A stretch of 64,000 bases of DNA from JAYWGN01 sp043778255 (GTDB lineage Bacteria > Bacteroidota > Bacteroidia > Chitinophagales > Chitinophagaceae), in assembly GCA_043778255.1 (NCBI GenBank), contig JAYWGN010000038.1, positions 113,029 through 177,028 of the forward strand. The letters are read 5' to 3'. A program made the translations under genes and the position numbers. Below, in pieces: positions 10,163 to 20,163 of the stretch; position 1 is the first letter of the stretch, and the number at the start of each line of letters is the position of its first letter. The notes beneath the pieces are model-generated. The model did not search any database. It was not told the DNA's origin and saw only the letters and a program-made list of their open reading frames with translations.

Positions 10163-11260
10163 TTATAAGTAGCTTAATTTTGTTTTTGGAGTAAGGGTAA
10201 GCAATGTTTCGTACATAAGGCTTATGGTATAATTAATATCATCTTTGTGCAGCATTTCTACTGTGGTGTGCATATATTTTAATGGTATGCTAATAAGTAC
10301 ACTTGGGCAACCATCATTAGCATAAGCAAAGCTATCAGTATCTGTACCGGTACTACGGCTTACAGCTCTCATTTGTAAGGGTATACTGTTTTTTTCGGCT
10401 ACTTTTTCTACCAGGTGTAGTAGCATAGTATGTACAGCTGGGCCATAAGTAGGCGATGGTCCTTTGCCACATGCTACATCACCTTCTATCATTTTATTTA
10501 TCATTGGTGTGGTAGTATCATGTGTTACATCGGTTACTATGGCTATATTGGGCTGCAATCGCCGTGCTATCATTTCGGCACCACGTAGTCCAATTTCTTC
10601 CTGTACTGCATTTACAATGTAAAGTGTATAGGGCAATTTTTTATTGTTTTCTTTAAGTAGCCGTGCTACTTGGGCTATCATAAAGCCACCAATACGGTTG
10701 TCAAATGCCCTGCCAATAAGAAATCCATTGGCTAGCTCATCAAACCCATCAATATAAGTTACCACAGCACCAACGTGTATGCCTAGAGCTTCTACTTCTT
10801 TTTTTGTTTTTGCACCACAATCAATAAATACGTTTTCAACCTTAGGTTGTGTTTCTGTTGCTGCTATTCTAGTATGTATGGCTGGCCACCCAAATACACC
10901 TTTTACAATACCTTTTTTACCGTGTATATGCACCCTCATACTTGGTGCTATTTGGTGGTCGGCACCACCATTACGTTTTACATATATAAGGCCTTCGGGT
11001 GTTATATAATTTACAAACCAACTAATTTCGTCAGCATGTGCTTCTATTACTACTTTAAATGGTTGCCCAGGGTTTACTACCCCAACTGCTGTGCCATAAG
11101 CATCGGTTATTACTTCATCTACAAAGGGTTTTAGGTACTCCAACCATACTTTTTGTCCACTGCTTTCAAAGCCAGTTGGCGATGCCGTATCTATATACTT
11201 TTGTAAAAATGTATAAGCCTCAGTTGTTATAAATGATTTTATTTTCTTTGCCTTTGCCAT
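10163..11260 (-). CDS. M42 family metallo-aminopeptidase
   Basis: A 365-residue cytosolic co-catalytic metal peptidase of the FrvX/PepA/TET type. Metal and catalytic motifs are visible: IEAHADEISW, FDNRIGGF (bridging Asp), VQEEIGLRGA (catalytic Glu pair), a VTDVTHD metal Asp, and a late MHTTVEM metal His. Family role: stepwise removal of N-terminal residues from peptides by large self-compartmentalised oligomers. It is the first gene of a two-gene unit with the membrane protein downstream. ATG start; no signal peptide. Confidence 0.9.
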   Translation of the reverse strand: MAKAKKIKSFITTEAYTFLQKYIDTASPTGFESSGQKVWLEYLKPFVDEVITDAYGTAVGVVNPGQPFKVVIEAHADEISWFVNYITPEGLIYVKRNGGADHQIAPSMRVHIHGKKGIVKGVFGWPAIHTRIAATETQPKVENVFIDCGAKTKKEVEALGIHVGAVVTYIDGFDELANGFLIGRAFDNRIGGFMIAQVARLLKENNKKLPYTLYIVNAVQEEIGLRGAEMIARRLQPNIAIVTDVTHDTTTPMINKMIEGDVACGKGPSPTYGPAVHTMLLHLVEKVAEKNSIPLQMRAVSRSTGTDTDSFAYANDGCPSVLISIPLKYMHTTVEMLHKDDINYTISLMYETLLTLTPKTKLSYL

Positions 11261-11355
11261 AGTGTAATAGGTTGTATTTATGTTGCAAAGAAACGAAATA
11301 ATGGCGATTAATAAATGTTGTGATTAGGGAATAAACAGATTTAAATAAATATTAT

Positions 11356-11814
11356 TTAATATTTTTTGTCTAGATCTATTTCTTTTAATAATAAGTAGAG
11401 TTCTGTAGTAGTTAGAATGTCCTTATATAGTTTTGCTTCTAATCCATTGTAAAGCTGTAAATCACCAGTCCAAAGTTTACCTCCTAAATGTTTGGTTAAT
11501 GCTACAAATGGAGTATCGTTTGGGTCAATTGATTTTAAAAGTAGGGTTGTTTGTTTTACAAGTGTTATTGGCAGTAAGTTTTCATTTATAAATGTAATAT
11601 TATGTGTTACAAGCTGTTCTAGTTCTAATAAATCAAATGAGGATAGTTTTGTTAATTTCTTCAATTTATTATGATGCCTTTGAATTTCCAATTGTAAATA
11701 ACTACAACTATAAAATTGAAAAAGTTTATTTGGTTGTAGTAATATTTTTGCAATTTTACTATTACTATTTAGCATAGCACTAAACACAATATTTGTGTCA
11801 ACAATTATTTTCAC
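11356..11814 (-). CDS. PIN-domain toxin
   Basis: 152 residues with PIN nuclease acids in place: Asp6 in IIVDTN, Glu43, Asp100 in NDTPFVALT and Asp118 in LWTGDLQL. Family role: metal-dependent RNase toxin of a VapBC-like type II system. The GTG start overlaps the stop of the upstream 67-residue gene by four bases (GTGA), the usual antitoxin-toxin coupling. Confidence 0.8.
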   Translation of the reverse strand: MKIIVDTNIVFSAMLNSNSKIAKILLQPNKLFQFYSCSYLQLEIQRHHNKLKKLTKLSSFDLLELEQLVTHNITFINENLLPITLVKQTTLLLKSIDPNDTPFVALTKHLGGKLWTGDLQLYNGLEAKLYKDILTTTELYLLLKEIDLDKKY

Positions 11815-12014
11815 TCTTTAACTTTTGTGCTTTTTTTTAGCGCCCATTTAGTATTTATTTGTGTTGCAAGTTTATCAACTATTTTTTGATTCACTTTAAA
11901 ACCAATGGTTAACTCTTTATACCTTGCATAATTTATAAAATCTTGTAAGTCTTCCGTATCTATTGTGGCAGGTAATTTTATAATTACTTCCTGTTTTGTC
12001 CTTTCAATTACCAT
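11811..12014 (-). CDS. Putative antitoxin partner of the PIN toxin
   Basis: 67 residues: a short strand-rich start (EVIIKLPATI), a helical middle (DLQDFINYARYKELT) and a basic tail. No certain DNA-binding fold can be assigned. The antitoxin call rests mainly on size, order and the four-base overlap with the PIN gene. ATG start at 12014. Confidence 0.65.
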   Translation of the reverse strand: MVIERTKQEVIIKLPATIDTEDLQDFINYARYKELTIGFKVNQKIVDKLATQINTKWALKKSTKVKE

Positions 12015-12081
12015 AAACTATAATTTTATTGAAGATACTGAATTAAAAATAAAAATAAAAAATAACCGTTGCTCTAATTTT

Positions 12082-15000
12082 CTACTCGGTTTCAATATTA
12101 ATTTCGCTAATAAATAAATGTGATGGGTTACCCACTCCAATATGCCAATTGGGTATAGTGCCAAAGTTGGTAGCTTTTATTTTTATATATCTTGTTTGCA
12201 CATTTGCAAATTTTTTTTCAAAGTTTTCAATTTGTGCTACTTCGCTTTTTTCGTCAATTGTATTTGTAACGGTAGCTACTAAAGTGTAATTAACAGCATC
12301 GTTACTGCTATATATTTCCATTGTTGGTGGTAGCCATATCCAACTTTTTATATCTTGCAAAAATGTAGTAGTTATGGTAGTTACTTTTTTACTTTTCAAC
12401 AAATCAATATTAGCTTCAAAGCTATTGCCATAGCTACTTTGCCAATTACCTGCTCTCCAATTGGTAGTGCCTACTATGCCATCAATTAAGGCATCGTTAC
12501 CACCTGCTGTGTACATAGGTGCTACTTTGCTTAGTACTGTTATGGTTTTATCATTTTTTATTTTGTAAAAGGGTTGTACACTCAGTCCGCTCAATTTATT
12601 ATTTTTAATGGTATACATATACAATACACAACTATTGCTAATTGTAATGGGTTGTGTATAATTAGCGTAATAATTGGTAGTTCCTTTAATCACATTCACT
12701 AGTTCATTATTAATTGGTGCTGTATTAGTAGCATTATTTTTAAATAAAGTAGTGGTATTTATTTCATTATTTTGCTTAGTATTTGGGTCTTCTTTTTGGG
12801 CTATACAATACCTAATAGTAGCCGTACTATCAATACTAGCTATGTGTATTGTAGTACTGTCTCTAAATTTGTATTGGGTACTAGTAAGGTAAGGTGTTGC
12901 TACAAAGTTAGTATCTATTACATCTTTTTTATATTCAGTAACTTCGGTAACTTTAGTTGCAATTGGTTCAGGTACCATTGTATAATTTATGGTTGCACCA
13001 TTTTTTAGCGAAGCGTAATTAATACTATTATTGGTAATAAATTGGGTACTAGCATACGTAGGAAAGTAGCAATTAGCATTAGGCTTACTTACATTTATTA
13101 TAATTTTTTTGCCATTGGCTATATGTATAATTGCTTGTTTTATTTGCGGCGAACCTACCGTAAACTCATTACTGGCAGGGTTAGTAGGGTACATACCCAA
13201 TACACTCCATATATACCAAGCACTCATTTGCCCACAATCCTCGTTGCCTATTAATCCGTCGTGTGTGTTTTTATAAAATTCATTACAAATCTTATTTACA
13301 TAATAAGGTGTTTTGTTATTTGCCATATTAGCAAAGGCATACAAATAAGCTATGTGATGGCTAGGCTCATTGCCATGTGCATATTGCCCTATAAGTCCTG
13401 TTACATCGGCCTGCTCCCTGCCAGTAAGGGTTTGGTTGGTGGTAAATATTTCGGTAAGGTATTGCTCATACATTTGGGCACCGCCCATAAGCTTAATAAG
13501 TGTAGGTATTTGGTGTGGTACTGCAAACCTATAATGCCAAGCATTGCCCTCGGTATAATAATTATTTACCTCAGTAGGTGTAAAGGGTTGTAGCCAACTT
13601 GCATTATTTTTTCCTTGAAAAAAAGCAGTTGCAGGATTATATAAATTTATAAAATTCAGGCTACGTTTATAATATTCTTTAGCTATTGATTGCTTACCAA
13701 GTAGCTTTGCAAACTCGGCAATACACCAATCATCGTAAGCATACTCTAGTGTTTTACTTACACTTTCTGCCTCTACATCGTTACTCAAATACCCCGTTTT
13801 GGCATAGTCGCTTATACCAAATTTAGCACTACAGCTATAGGCTAACATTGCCTCTAGTGCTAGGTTTGCATCAAATTTGGTAATACCCTTTTTGTAAGCA
13901 TCTAATATTACTGGTACACTATGGTAGGCTATCATACAGTAGGTTTCGTTGGCACTCAATTCCCATACGGGTAGCATACCGCCATTGGTATATTGGTGTA
14001 CAAATGTATTAACCCAATCATTAGTAATAGCAGGGTTAATTATACTCATAAGTGGGTGGTAAGCCCTGTAAGTATCCCATAAGCTAAATACGGTGTAGTT
14101 AGTAAATCCGTTGGCTTTATGTATTTTATCATCGGTGCCACGGTACTGCCCATCCACATCTTGATAAAGGTTAGGCACTACCATGGTGTGGTACAATGCT
14201 GTGTAAAATATTGTATCAATATTATTAAATTGATGCGAGGTTATTTCAATTTTTTGCAATTGAGTGTTCCAATTTTTTACGTTAGTAGCTACTGTTTTTT
14301 TAAAGTTAAATTGTGCATTTTCTTTTTCGTAATTAAGCTTAGCACCTGCCATACTTACCCCACTTATAGCTACTTGTACTTGCAGTGGTACTCCATTACT
14401 TACATCAAATGTAAAGGCTGCCTGTATGGCTTTGCCCTTGGCACTTGTAGTGCTTAATAGTTGGCTTGTAGTATCAGTTAGGTGTATGGCTTTTCGCTTT
14501 ATTTTGCTATTAAATTTTAGGTAAAAAAACAACTTTTGTTTACTAGCCCAACTGTTGCTATATCGGTAACCTTGTACTGTATACTCATCTACTATTTGTA
14601 TATAACTATCCAGCACAATATCTCTATGTATTAGGTCAAGTAGTACGTTACCTTCCCTAGTATTTTTGGCAAATGTATATTGGTGCAAACCTGTATGGGC
14701 AGTGGTTGTTAAGGCTACATCTACATTATATTTATCCAAATACACATTGTAATACCCTGCATAAGCTTTTTCATTGTTATGGCTATAAGCCGATGCATAT
14801 TCATAATTATTCCATTGGTAATTGCCTGTGGTGGGTTGCAACAATATATCGCAATAATCGGGTACACCAGTACCACTTAAGTGGGTATGGCTAAAGCCAT
14901 ATATTAAGCTATCGCTATAATGGTAGCCGCTACTGCCATCCCAATCGGCCATACGAGTATCGGGGCTTAGTTGCACCATACCAAATGGGCTGGTGGCACC

Positions 15001-15114
15001 AGGGTAAGTATGCCCATGGGCTGCCGTACCTACTAATGGGTTTACCAGTTTGCTGTAATCTCTTATTTGGGCTTTAGCCATAAATGGCAAAATGAGTAGG
15101 AGGAACTTGGACAT
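12082..15114 (-). CDS. GH92 family alpha-mannosidase
   Basis: 1010 residues with a short signal peptide (ending MAKAQ). The N-terminal hallmark of GH92 is present (VNPLVGTAAHGHTYPGA, PFGMVQLSPDT, SGYHY, FSHTHLSGTG), as are the catalytic-domain motifs SLWDTYRAYHPL, PVWELSANETYCM and GNEDCGQMSAWYIW. Family role: calcium-dependent exo-mannosidase that trims mannose from N-glycan-type oligosaccharides. C-terminal to the usual end (about residue 740) there is a chitobiase-like beta module and, at about 880-1008, a discoidin-like module (NWRAGNWQSSYG to RYIKIKATNFG) that could bind carbohydrate. No SusC/SusD genes lie nearby, so this is not a classical PUL. Confidence 0.9.
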   Translation of the reverse strand: MSKFLLLILPFMAKAQIRDYSKLVNPLVGTAAHGHTYPGATSPFGMVQLSPDTRMADWDGSSGYHYSDSLIYGFSHTHLSGTGVPDYCDILLQPTTGNYQWNNYEYASAYSHNNEKAYAGYYNVYLDKYNVDVALTTTAHTGLHQYTFAKNTREGNVLLDLIHRDIVLDSYIQIVDEYTVQGYRYSNSWASKQKLFFYLKFNSKIKRKAIHLTDTTSQLLSTTSAKGKAIQAAFTFDVSNGVPLQVQVAISGVSMAGAKLNYEKENAQFNFKKTVATNVKNWNTQLQKIEITSHQFNNIDTIFYTALYHTMVVPNLYQDVDGQYRGTDDKIHKANGFTNYTVFSLWDTYRAYHPLMSIINPAITNDWVNTFVHQYTNGGMLPVWELSANETYCMIAYHSVPVILDAYKKGITKFDANLALEAMLAYSCSAKFGISDYAKTGYLSNDVEAESVSKTLEYAYDDWCIAEFAKLLGKQSIAKEYYKRSLNFINLYNPATAFFQGKNNASWLQPFTPTEVNNYYTEGNAWHYRFAVPHQIPTLIKLMGGAQMYEQYLTEIFTTNQTLTGREQADVTGLIGQYAHGNEPSHHIAYLYAFANMANNKTPYYVNKICNEFYKNTHDGLIGNEDCGQMSAWYIWSVLGMYPTNPASNEFTVGSPQIKQAIIHIANGKKIIINVSKPNANCYFPTYASTQFITNNSINYASLKNGATINYTMVPEPIATKVTEVTEYKKDVIDTNFVATPYLTSTQYKFRDSTTIHIASIDSTATIRYCIAQKEDPNTKQNNEINTTTLFKNNATNTAPINNELVNVIKGTTNYYANYTQPITISNSCVLYMYTIKNNKLSGLSVQPFYKIKNDKTITVLSKVAPMYTAGGNDALIDGIVGTTNWRAGNWQSSYGNSFEANIDLLKSKKVTTITTTFLQDIKSWIWLPPTMEIYSSNDAVNYTLVATVTNTIDEKSEVAQIENFEKKFANVQTRYIKIKATNFGTIPNWHIGVGNPSHLFISEINIETE

Positions 15115-15163
15115 ATTTTTTTTTATAATTAATAATTAAAAATGAATAATTAATAATGGTTAT

Positions 15164-15199
15164 AAAAAAAACAGTTTGATTGCTCAAACTGTTTTTTTT
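15164..15199 (-). terminator. Terminator after porV
   Basis: Perfect stem ACAGTTTGA / TCAAACTGT with loop TTGC, flanked by A-runs on one side and T-runs on the other, so it can act on both strands. It follows porV by about 25 bases. Confidence 0.85.
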
Positions 15200-15224
15200 A
15201 ATATTGTAATAAAGTTGTTACTTA

Positions 15225-16400
15225 TTAATTAGGACTTGCTGCTGTGGTTGTGGCATCGCCATCAAAATCGAACACTAAGCTGAAACGAATAGTATTGCTT
15301 AATGGATTACGGTTAACGCTATTACCACCACTTGGTAACAAATAAGCAAAGTTTAAACCAAATGTATTGTACTTAACACCTGCACCCAAAGTAAAATATT
15401 TACGGTTACCCTTTGTAGCATCTTCAAAGAAATATCCTGCTCTAAACATAAACTGGTTATTGTACGTATACTCTGCACCAGCCGATATTTGAAACTCTTT
15501 TACCTCTTCGCCAAAGCCACCTGGTGCATCACCAAATGAGCTAAACCAACTACCTACTACACCCTTTTTACGGTAGTTAACCAAACCTGCTGAGTCGCCT
15601 ACTGCTGGTGGTGTGGGTACCAATAATTTGTGTATATCCATACCAAACGTAAGTTTGTTAGCTTCATCGTACTTTTTAGTATATGTAGCACCTAAGCCTA
15701 TATTAGCTGGTATAAAATCTCTTTTATCGGCATCGTTAGTGTAAGCAATTTTAGCACCTAAGTTGCTTAATGTAGCACCCCAGTTAAAGCCTTGTGTTCC
15801 GTTTTTATAGATACCAATATCACCTGCTACTGAGCTACCCGCTTTGTAAGTAGTACCATTTACAGTACCATTTGCAAGGTTGGAGTTAATATAACGTAAG
15901 GCAACACCTATACCTAATTTATCGTTTAATTTACGAGAGTAACCTGCATCAAATGCAAATTCACGTGGTCGGAATGATTGTAAATCGTTACCTAGATTAT
16001 CGGTAAATTGTATATTGCCAAGGCTAAAATAACGTAATGAACCCGTTATTGCTGATTGGTCGTCAACTTTTACAAAACCACCCAATGTAGCTAAGTAAAC
16101 GTCATTTAATCCTAAATCTTTAAACCATGGTGTGTATGTAGCAGCTACACTTCCTTTAGTTTCGGCAAATGCTACCTTTCCCATATTCCAAAAACCAGAA
16201 TAGGCATCGGGTGATGTGGCTACTCCTATATCCCCCATACCACCTGCACGGCTATCGGGTGATATTCTTAAAAATGGAACTGCTGTAGTTACCACATTTA
16301 TTTTGTTGTTGTTATTGTTCGGGTTCGTTTGTCCGAACGCTGTTACTCCTAGTACTGCTGCTAGTGCTGTTACAGTTAGTTTCTTAATTGTAAGTTTCAT
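15225..16400 (-). CDS. porV: T9SS outer-membrane shuttle protein PorV
   Basis: 391 residues with a signal peptide ending TAFGQ. The region PFLRISPDSRAGGMGD, SFRPREFAFDAGYSRKL and the strand-turn-strand pattern to the C-terminal FSLVFDF are typical of PorV, a FadL-like 14-strand barrel. Family role: it binds the C-terminal sorting domain of cargo leaving the SprA/Sov translocon and delivers it to the PorU sortase. porU lies directly upstream on the same strand (132-base gap). A -7-like TATTTTTG on the minus strand (16515-16522) could give porV its own promoter. Confidence 0.92.
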   Translation of the reverse strand: MKLTIKKLTVTALAAVLGVTAFGQTNPNNNNNKINVVTTAVPFLRISPDSRAGGMGDIGVATSPDAYSGFWNMGKVAFAETKGSVAATYTPWFKDLGLNDVYLATLGGFVKVDDQSAITGSLRYFSLGNIQFTDNLGNDLQSFRPREFAFDAGYSRKLNDKLGIGVALRYINSNLANGTVNGTTYKAGSSVAGDIGIYKNGTQGFNWGATLSNLGAKIAYTNDADKRDFIPANIGLGATYTKKYDEANKLTFGMDIHKLLVPTPPAVGDSAGLVNYRKKGVVGSWFSSFGDAPGGFGEEVKEFQISAGAEYTYNNQFMFRAGYFFEDATKGNRKYFTLGAGVKYNTFGLNFAYLLPSGGNSVNRNPLSNTIRFSLVFDFDGDATTTAASPN

Positions 16401-16532
16401 ACTTTTTGGGTTTGTTCTAAAAATAAAATTGATTGATAAATGTAAAAATCACACCATGCAGTAAATTTATGTTAATTATTTGGTTTAATGTGTTGCTACC
16501 TTAATAGTACAATTCAAAAATAGGCTTTTTTT

Positions 16533-19500
16533 TTAAAACTTTACTAATTTTTCTGTTTTTGTTATTGTTTTTTTATTGGCGTCTGTTACGGTTAGTTGAT
16601 ATATATATACACCTTTTGCTATTTTATCGCCATAATCATCTAATCCGTCCCATACTATATCACTACAACGGTTACCTACAGTATTTATTGTGGTAAGTAG
16701 TTGTTTTACTTGTTTACCAGCTATGGTAAGTATTCTAATATTCACTTTAAGGTTTTCGTTTGGTTTATTATGTTCAAACCAAAATGTGGTATTTGTAGTA
16801 AACGGATTGGGGTAATTCAATACTTTATCTATTACTAACTTATCGGTACTACCCACCACAAAGTCGAGTACCGTTTGGCTGCTATTATTATACACATCCC
16901 AAGCCTTTATGGCAATGCTGTGTTTACCACTGCTCATTGTTGGCAGTTGGTAAGCGAGTTGCCCTTTTTTATAATTGCCCAAATCGGCAGCATAATAATT
17001 ATTTAATACTATTGTATTATTAGTATTACCGTCAATTACCGCTGTTATTTCGTGGCCAATACCAACGTTAGATGTGTTAATACCCGAACTATCACTTAAC
17101 AGGACGAGTAATAGGGGCGTTTCGTTGGTGAGTGAACCGTTTATAAATTTTGTATCGTTAAGGTAAGGCATAATACTTGGCCCAATATTATCGGTAGTGG
17201 CACTATTAAATGTACCGCCTATTTGTATAGCATCATTACCTGAGGCATCGGTAGTATCGTTATAAGCGTAGTAACTAATAGCACCTGCTGCTATGGCATA
17301 TTGCATATCTTTTGGGGCTATAAAGTCCACCACAAATTTGCCGTTGCTAACAGTAGCAGCACCCTTAAATAATATATTCCCCGTGTTTTCAAATGTAGTA
17401 CCCACACTACCTGCATCGTTCACCAAAGTAGCTATCTGTAAGGGTTTGTCGTACACAGTTACTAATAATTTACCATTAAAGTTGGCGAACAAACTGTTAT
17501 TGAAATTTTGTACTTCGCCTTGTATAGTTACATTGCTTGTTGCCTTTATAGTATCGACAGTTGGTGTATATAATTTACCATTTATGTTGGTAGTTTTTAC
17601 TTTATACTTGGGGTAAGCTATAGTTACAGCAGGGTCGCCAAGTAGGGTAAATTTTCTATTGTTTATAACATCGGCACTAGTTATAGTAGTAAAGTTTTTT
17701 GCTAGTTTGGAGGCTTCGCCTAAATTAGGGTAAGTGTTTGCAGCACCTCGTTGTAAGGCTAGTTGTAGGTAATTATTATTTATTATTCGGTTGCTAAATG
17801 CAAATACAACCCTAGTAGTTGTCATAAGTGCAATACCACCAGCTTTGGGTTTTAATATTATATTTTCGCCTAGCGAAAATGATTGTGGGTCGTCATAAGG
17901 TGCAAAGTCACAAGTAGCTGTAATAAATAGGGGCAATTTATCTTCATTTTTCCAGGTACTTACCATATCAATATCAAGTATTGCTTCATCTGCCAATCGG
18001 CGGTAACCACCATGCCCACTGTAATTTATAATGCTGTTGCCCTCCAATATTTTGTTATTAATTGCATTATTTACCAACGGATACCTTGAGCCTCCACTAT
18101 TGCTTTGTTGTTGGTAGGCGTCGAGGTATATTTTATCTTGTACAAAGGTTTTATTTACAGCTTTAGCTGTATTGCTCAATACTTCGGCATCGTTCAAATG
18201 CAGGTTTCCATCTTCATCATCGGCTATAAAACTTATTTGATTTCGCCAAGCTCCAAAGCTTTTTTTTGCATTGTAATTAAGTACTTTATTTACATAGTTT
18301 TGGGCATCGGTAGCATTATTAGCCGGTACTCTGCCTATGCCAATTGCCAACAAATTTTGGGTGTTACTATTTATATCATTAAGGTCGGTTAAGTAGCCAT
18401 AGTAATCGTCGGTAACGTAGCTCTGCAGTGGATCTAAGCTATTGCTACTTTGCCAACTAGGCACTACATTAGTATTGTTAGGTAAGCGGTTAAGGTAGTC
18501 ATAACTAGCATCGCCCAATAGCAATACATTTTGCAATGGTTTGCTACTATTTTTGTACTTATCGTAGTACATTTTTATATAATTTTTTATAGCCGTTACA
18601 TCGCCAATACCACTACCAAATTCGTTATATATTTGGTTGGTAGTAGCTACAGTGGTTACTATATTATCGTATTGGGTATGGTAGGCAGCTAGCTGGTTAG
18701 CCTGTGGCAAAATGCTTTCGTTTGTAATTATTAGTAAATCGGTTGGTGTAGTATTATGCAAATTTTGATTAGGTATAGTACTTACAAAAGTAGGTGTATA
18801 AAAGCTAGTGGAAAATGCAACAAATTGTTGCAATGCATTTACATTACTTACATATTGAAAATTGCTGCCAACACTACTACCAGTAACCAATACAGGTTGT
18901 AATGCATTAGTTACATTCCATACTTGCATTGCGGTAGGTATGTTGCTTATGGTAAATTGGGCATTGCCTGTGGCTACACTATTCCAATCTCTATATTGCA
19001 ATTGGCTTTGGTTAAGCATACTCAAATTGCACCTTGCATTAAGTGTAAGCCTATTAAGCCAAGCCTGTGCTGTGCCTGTGTTTGGTTGGTATGTAAGGGT
19101 AATTAGTTGGTTGTTTAGGTTGCTATTGTAGGGTGTAGTTGCCTGCTGTTCGGTAGCATACAAATCGAGTGAGGCACCACTTACTGGGGGCAGTAGCAAT
19201 TGTTGTATAGCTGTACCATTAGCTTGTACATTTACTTGTGTAGCTGTAGCACTCCTTGCTACCATATTGGTTGTTATAGTTATAGGGCTTGTGGTTAGTA
19301 GGTTAGGTAAGGTTAAGCTATAGTTTTTGGTTAGTGCCCTACCGGGCAAATTGCTTAGTTCGCCACCTACCCACTCCTTACCACTACTCAACAAATTGGT
19401 AGTATTATCTTCTACGGCTACATGTTCGTTGTAGCTTGTAACTGTTTGTGTGTAGGTATTTGGTTGAGGTTGTGTAGTTATTCGCTTACCATTAGTACCT

Positions 19501-19934
19501 ATTGTAATATAGTAATAGGCAGTGTTGCTGTATAAGTTTTTTTGTAGGGTAAATGCTTTATTTACCGAATCTTTAAGCCATTGGGTTGTACTTACTCCAT
19601 AAAATAATATATAGTCGTTACCATTAATAATACCATCGCCACCATCAATTATAGTAATAGCATTTTCCTGCAAATCATCGTAAGGTAGTGTAGCATTATT
19701 TTCGCTAAGCATAGTACCTGTATTACCATATATTTTTATTGTGTTGCTTTGTAAGTTATTGGTATTAATGCCACAACTATTAAGCAGTGGAATATCTATT
19801 TTATATACACCAGTTTCGCCAATTGCAATTTTGTACCAATTGCCAGTAGCCAATACCGATTGGGCAGTGTAGGTACGTTGTGCAAAAGCATTTACATACA
19901 ATAGTATAATAATAAAAAAGGCAACTATTTTCAC
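16533..19934 (-). CDS. porU: T9SS sortase PorU (C25 family)
   Basis: 1133 residues with a signal peptide ending NAFAQ. After an N-terminal beta region comes a gingipain-like C25 domain (about 398-770) with catalytic His641 in NYSGHGG and Cys675 in TATCDFAPYDD. The C-terminus is a CTD-like sandwich (VLNYPNPFTTNTTFW to GVYIYQLTV). Family role: it removes the sorting domain of T9SS cargo and attaches cargo to surface polysaccharide or releases it. Co-oriented with porV, the conserved porU-porV pair. Length matches PorU homologues. Confidence 0.93.
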   Translation of the reverse strand: MKIVAFFIIILLYVNAFAQRTYTAQSVLATGNWYKIAIGETGVYKIDIPLLNSCGINTNNLQSNTIKIYGNTGTMLSENNATLPYDDLQENAITIIDGGDGIINGNDYILFYGVSTTQWLKDSVNKAFTLQKNLYSNTAYYYITIGTNGKRITTQPQPNTYTQTVTSYNEHVAVEDNTTNLLSSGKEWVGGELSNLPGRALTKNYSLTLPNLLTTSPITITTNMVARSATATQVNVQANGTAIQQLLLPPVSGASLDLYATEQQATTPYNSNLNNQLITLTYQPNTGTAQAWLNRLTLNARCNLSMLNQSQLQYRDWNSVATGNAQFTISNIPTAMQVWNVTNALQPVLVTGSSVGSNFQYVSNVNALQQFVAFSTSFYTPTFVSTIPNQNLHNTTPTDLLIITNESILPQANQLAAYHTQYDNIVTTVATTNQIYNEFGSGIGDVTAIKNYIKMYYDKYKNSSKPLQNVLLLGDASYDYLNRLPNNTNVVPSWQSSNSLDPLQSYVTDDYYGYLTDLNDINSNTQNLLAIGIGRVPANNATDAQNYVNKVLNYNAKKSFGAWRNQISFIADDEDGNLHLNDAEVLSNTAKAVNKTFVQDKIYLDAYQQQSNSGGSRYPLVNNAINNKILEGNSIINYSGHGGYRRLADEAILDIDMVSTWKNEDKLPLFITATCDFAPYDDPQSFSLGENIILKPKAGGIALMTTTRVVFAFSNRIINNNYLQLALQRGAANTYPNLGEASKLAKNFTTITSADVINNRKFTLLGDPAVTIAYPKYKVKTTNINGKLYTPTVDTIKATSNVTIQGEVQNFNNSLFANFNGKLLVTVYDKPLQIATLVNDAGSVGTTFENTGNILFKGAATVSNGKFVVDFIAPKDMQYAIAAGAISYYAYNDTTDASGNDAIQIGGTFNSATTDNIGPSIMPYLNDTKFINGSLTNETPLLLVLLSDSSGINTSNVGIGHEITAVIDGNTNNTIVLNNYYAADLGNYKKGQLAYQLPTMSSGKHSIAIKAWDVYNNSSQTVLDFVVGSTDKLVIDKVLNYPNPFTTNTTFWFEHNKPNENLKVNIRILTIAGKQVKQLLTTINTVGNRCSDIVWDGLDDYGDKIAKGVYIYQLTVTDANKKTITKTEKLVKF

Positions 19935-20163
19935 TAGTTAAAATTACAATAAAAAATTATAGTATAGTTATTTTGTGTTAAATTAATGCTGCTTTATTTA
20001 AAAATTTAAAACTATTTAATTCTTTTTTTACGGCTTTAATATTGTTTAAACAACAAAAGAATGTTGGTTGGTTGTAAAAGGTTCAATAGGTTACTTTTCT
20101 TTTGATTTAATTATTATATTATCCATTTTAGTTTTTGTGCAATTATAGTAATCAAACATTTAT

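Noticed and set aside
14119..14457. Open frames on the plus strand inside the GH92 gene (also 12674-13593)
   Set aside because: They lie opposite a gene with strong family motifs, have Cys/Tyr-rich compositions typical of antisense reading, and no start signal.
12082..15114. GH92 gene as part of a polysaccharide utilisation locus
   Set aside because: No SusC/SusD, regulator or second glycosidase nearby.
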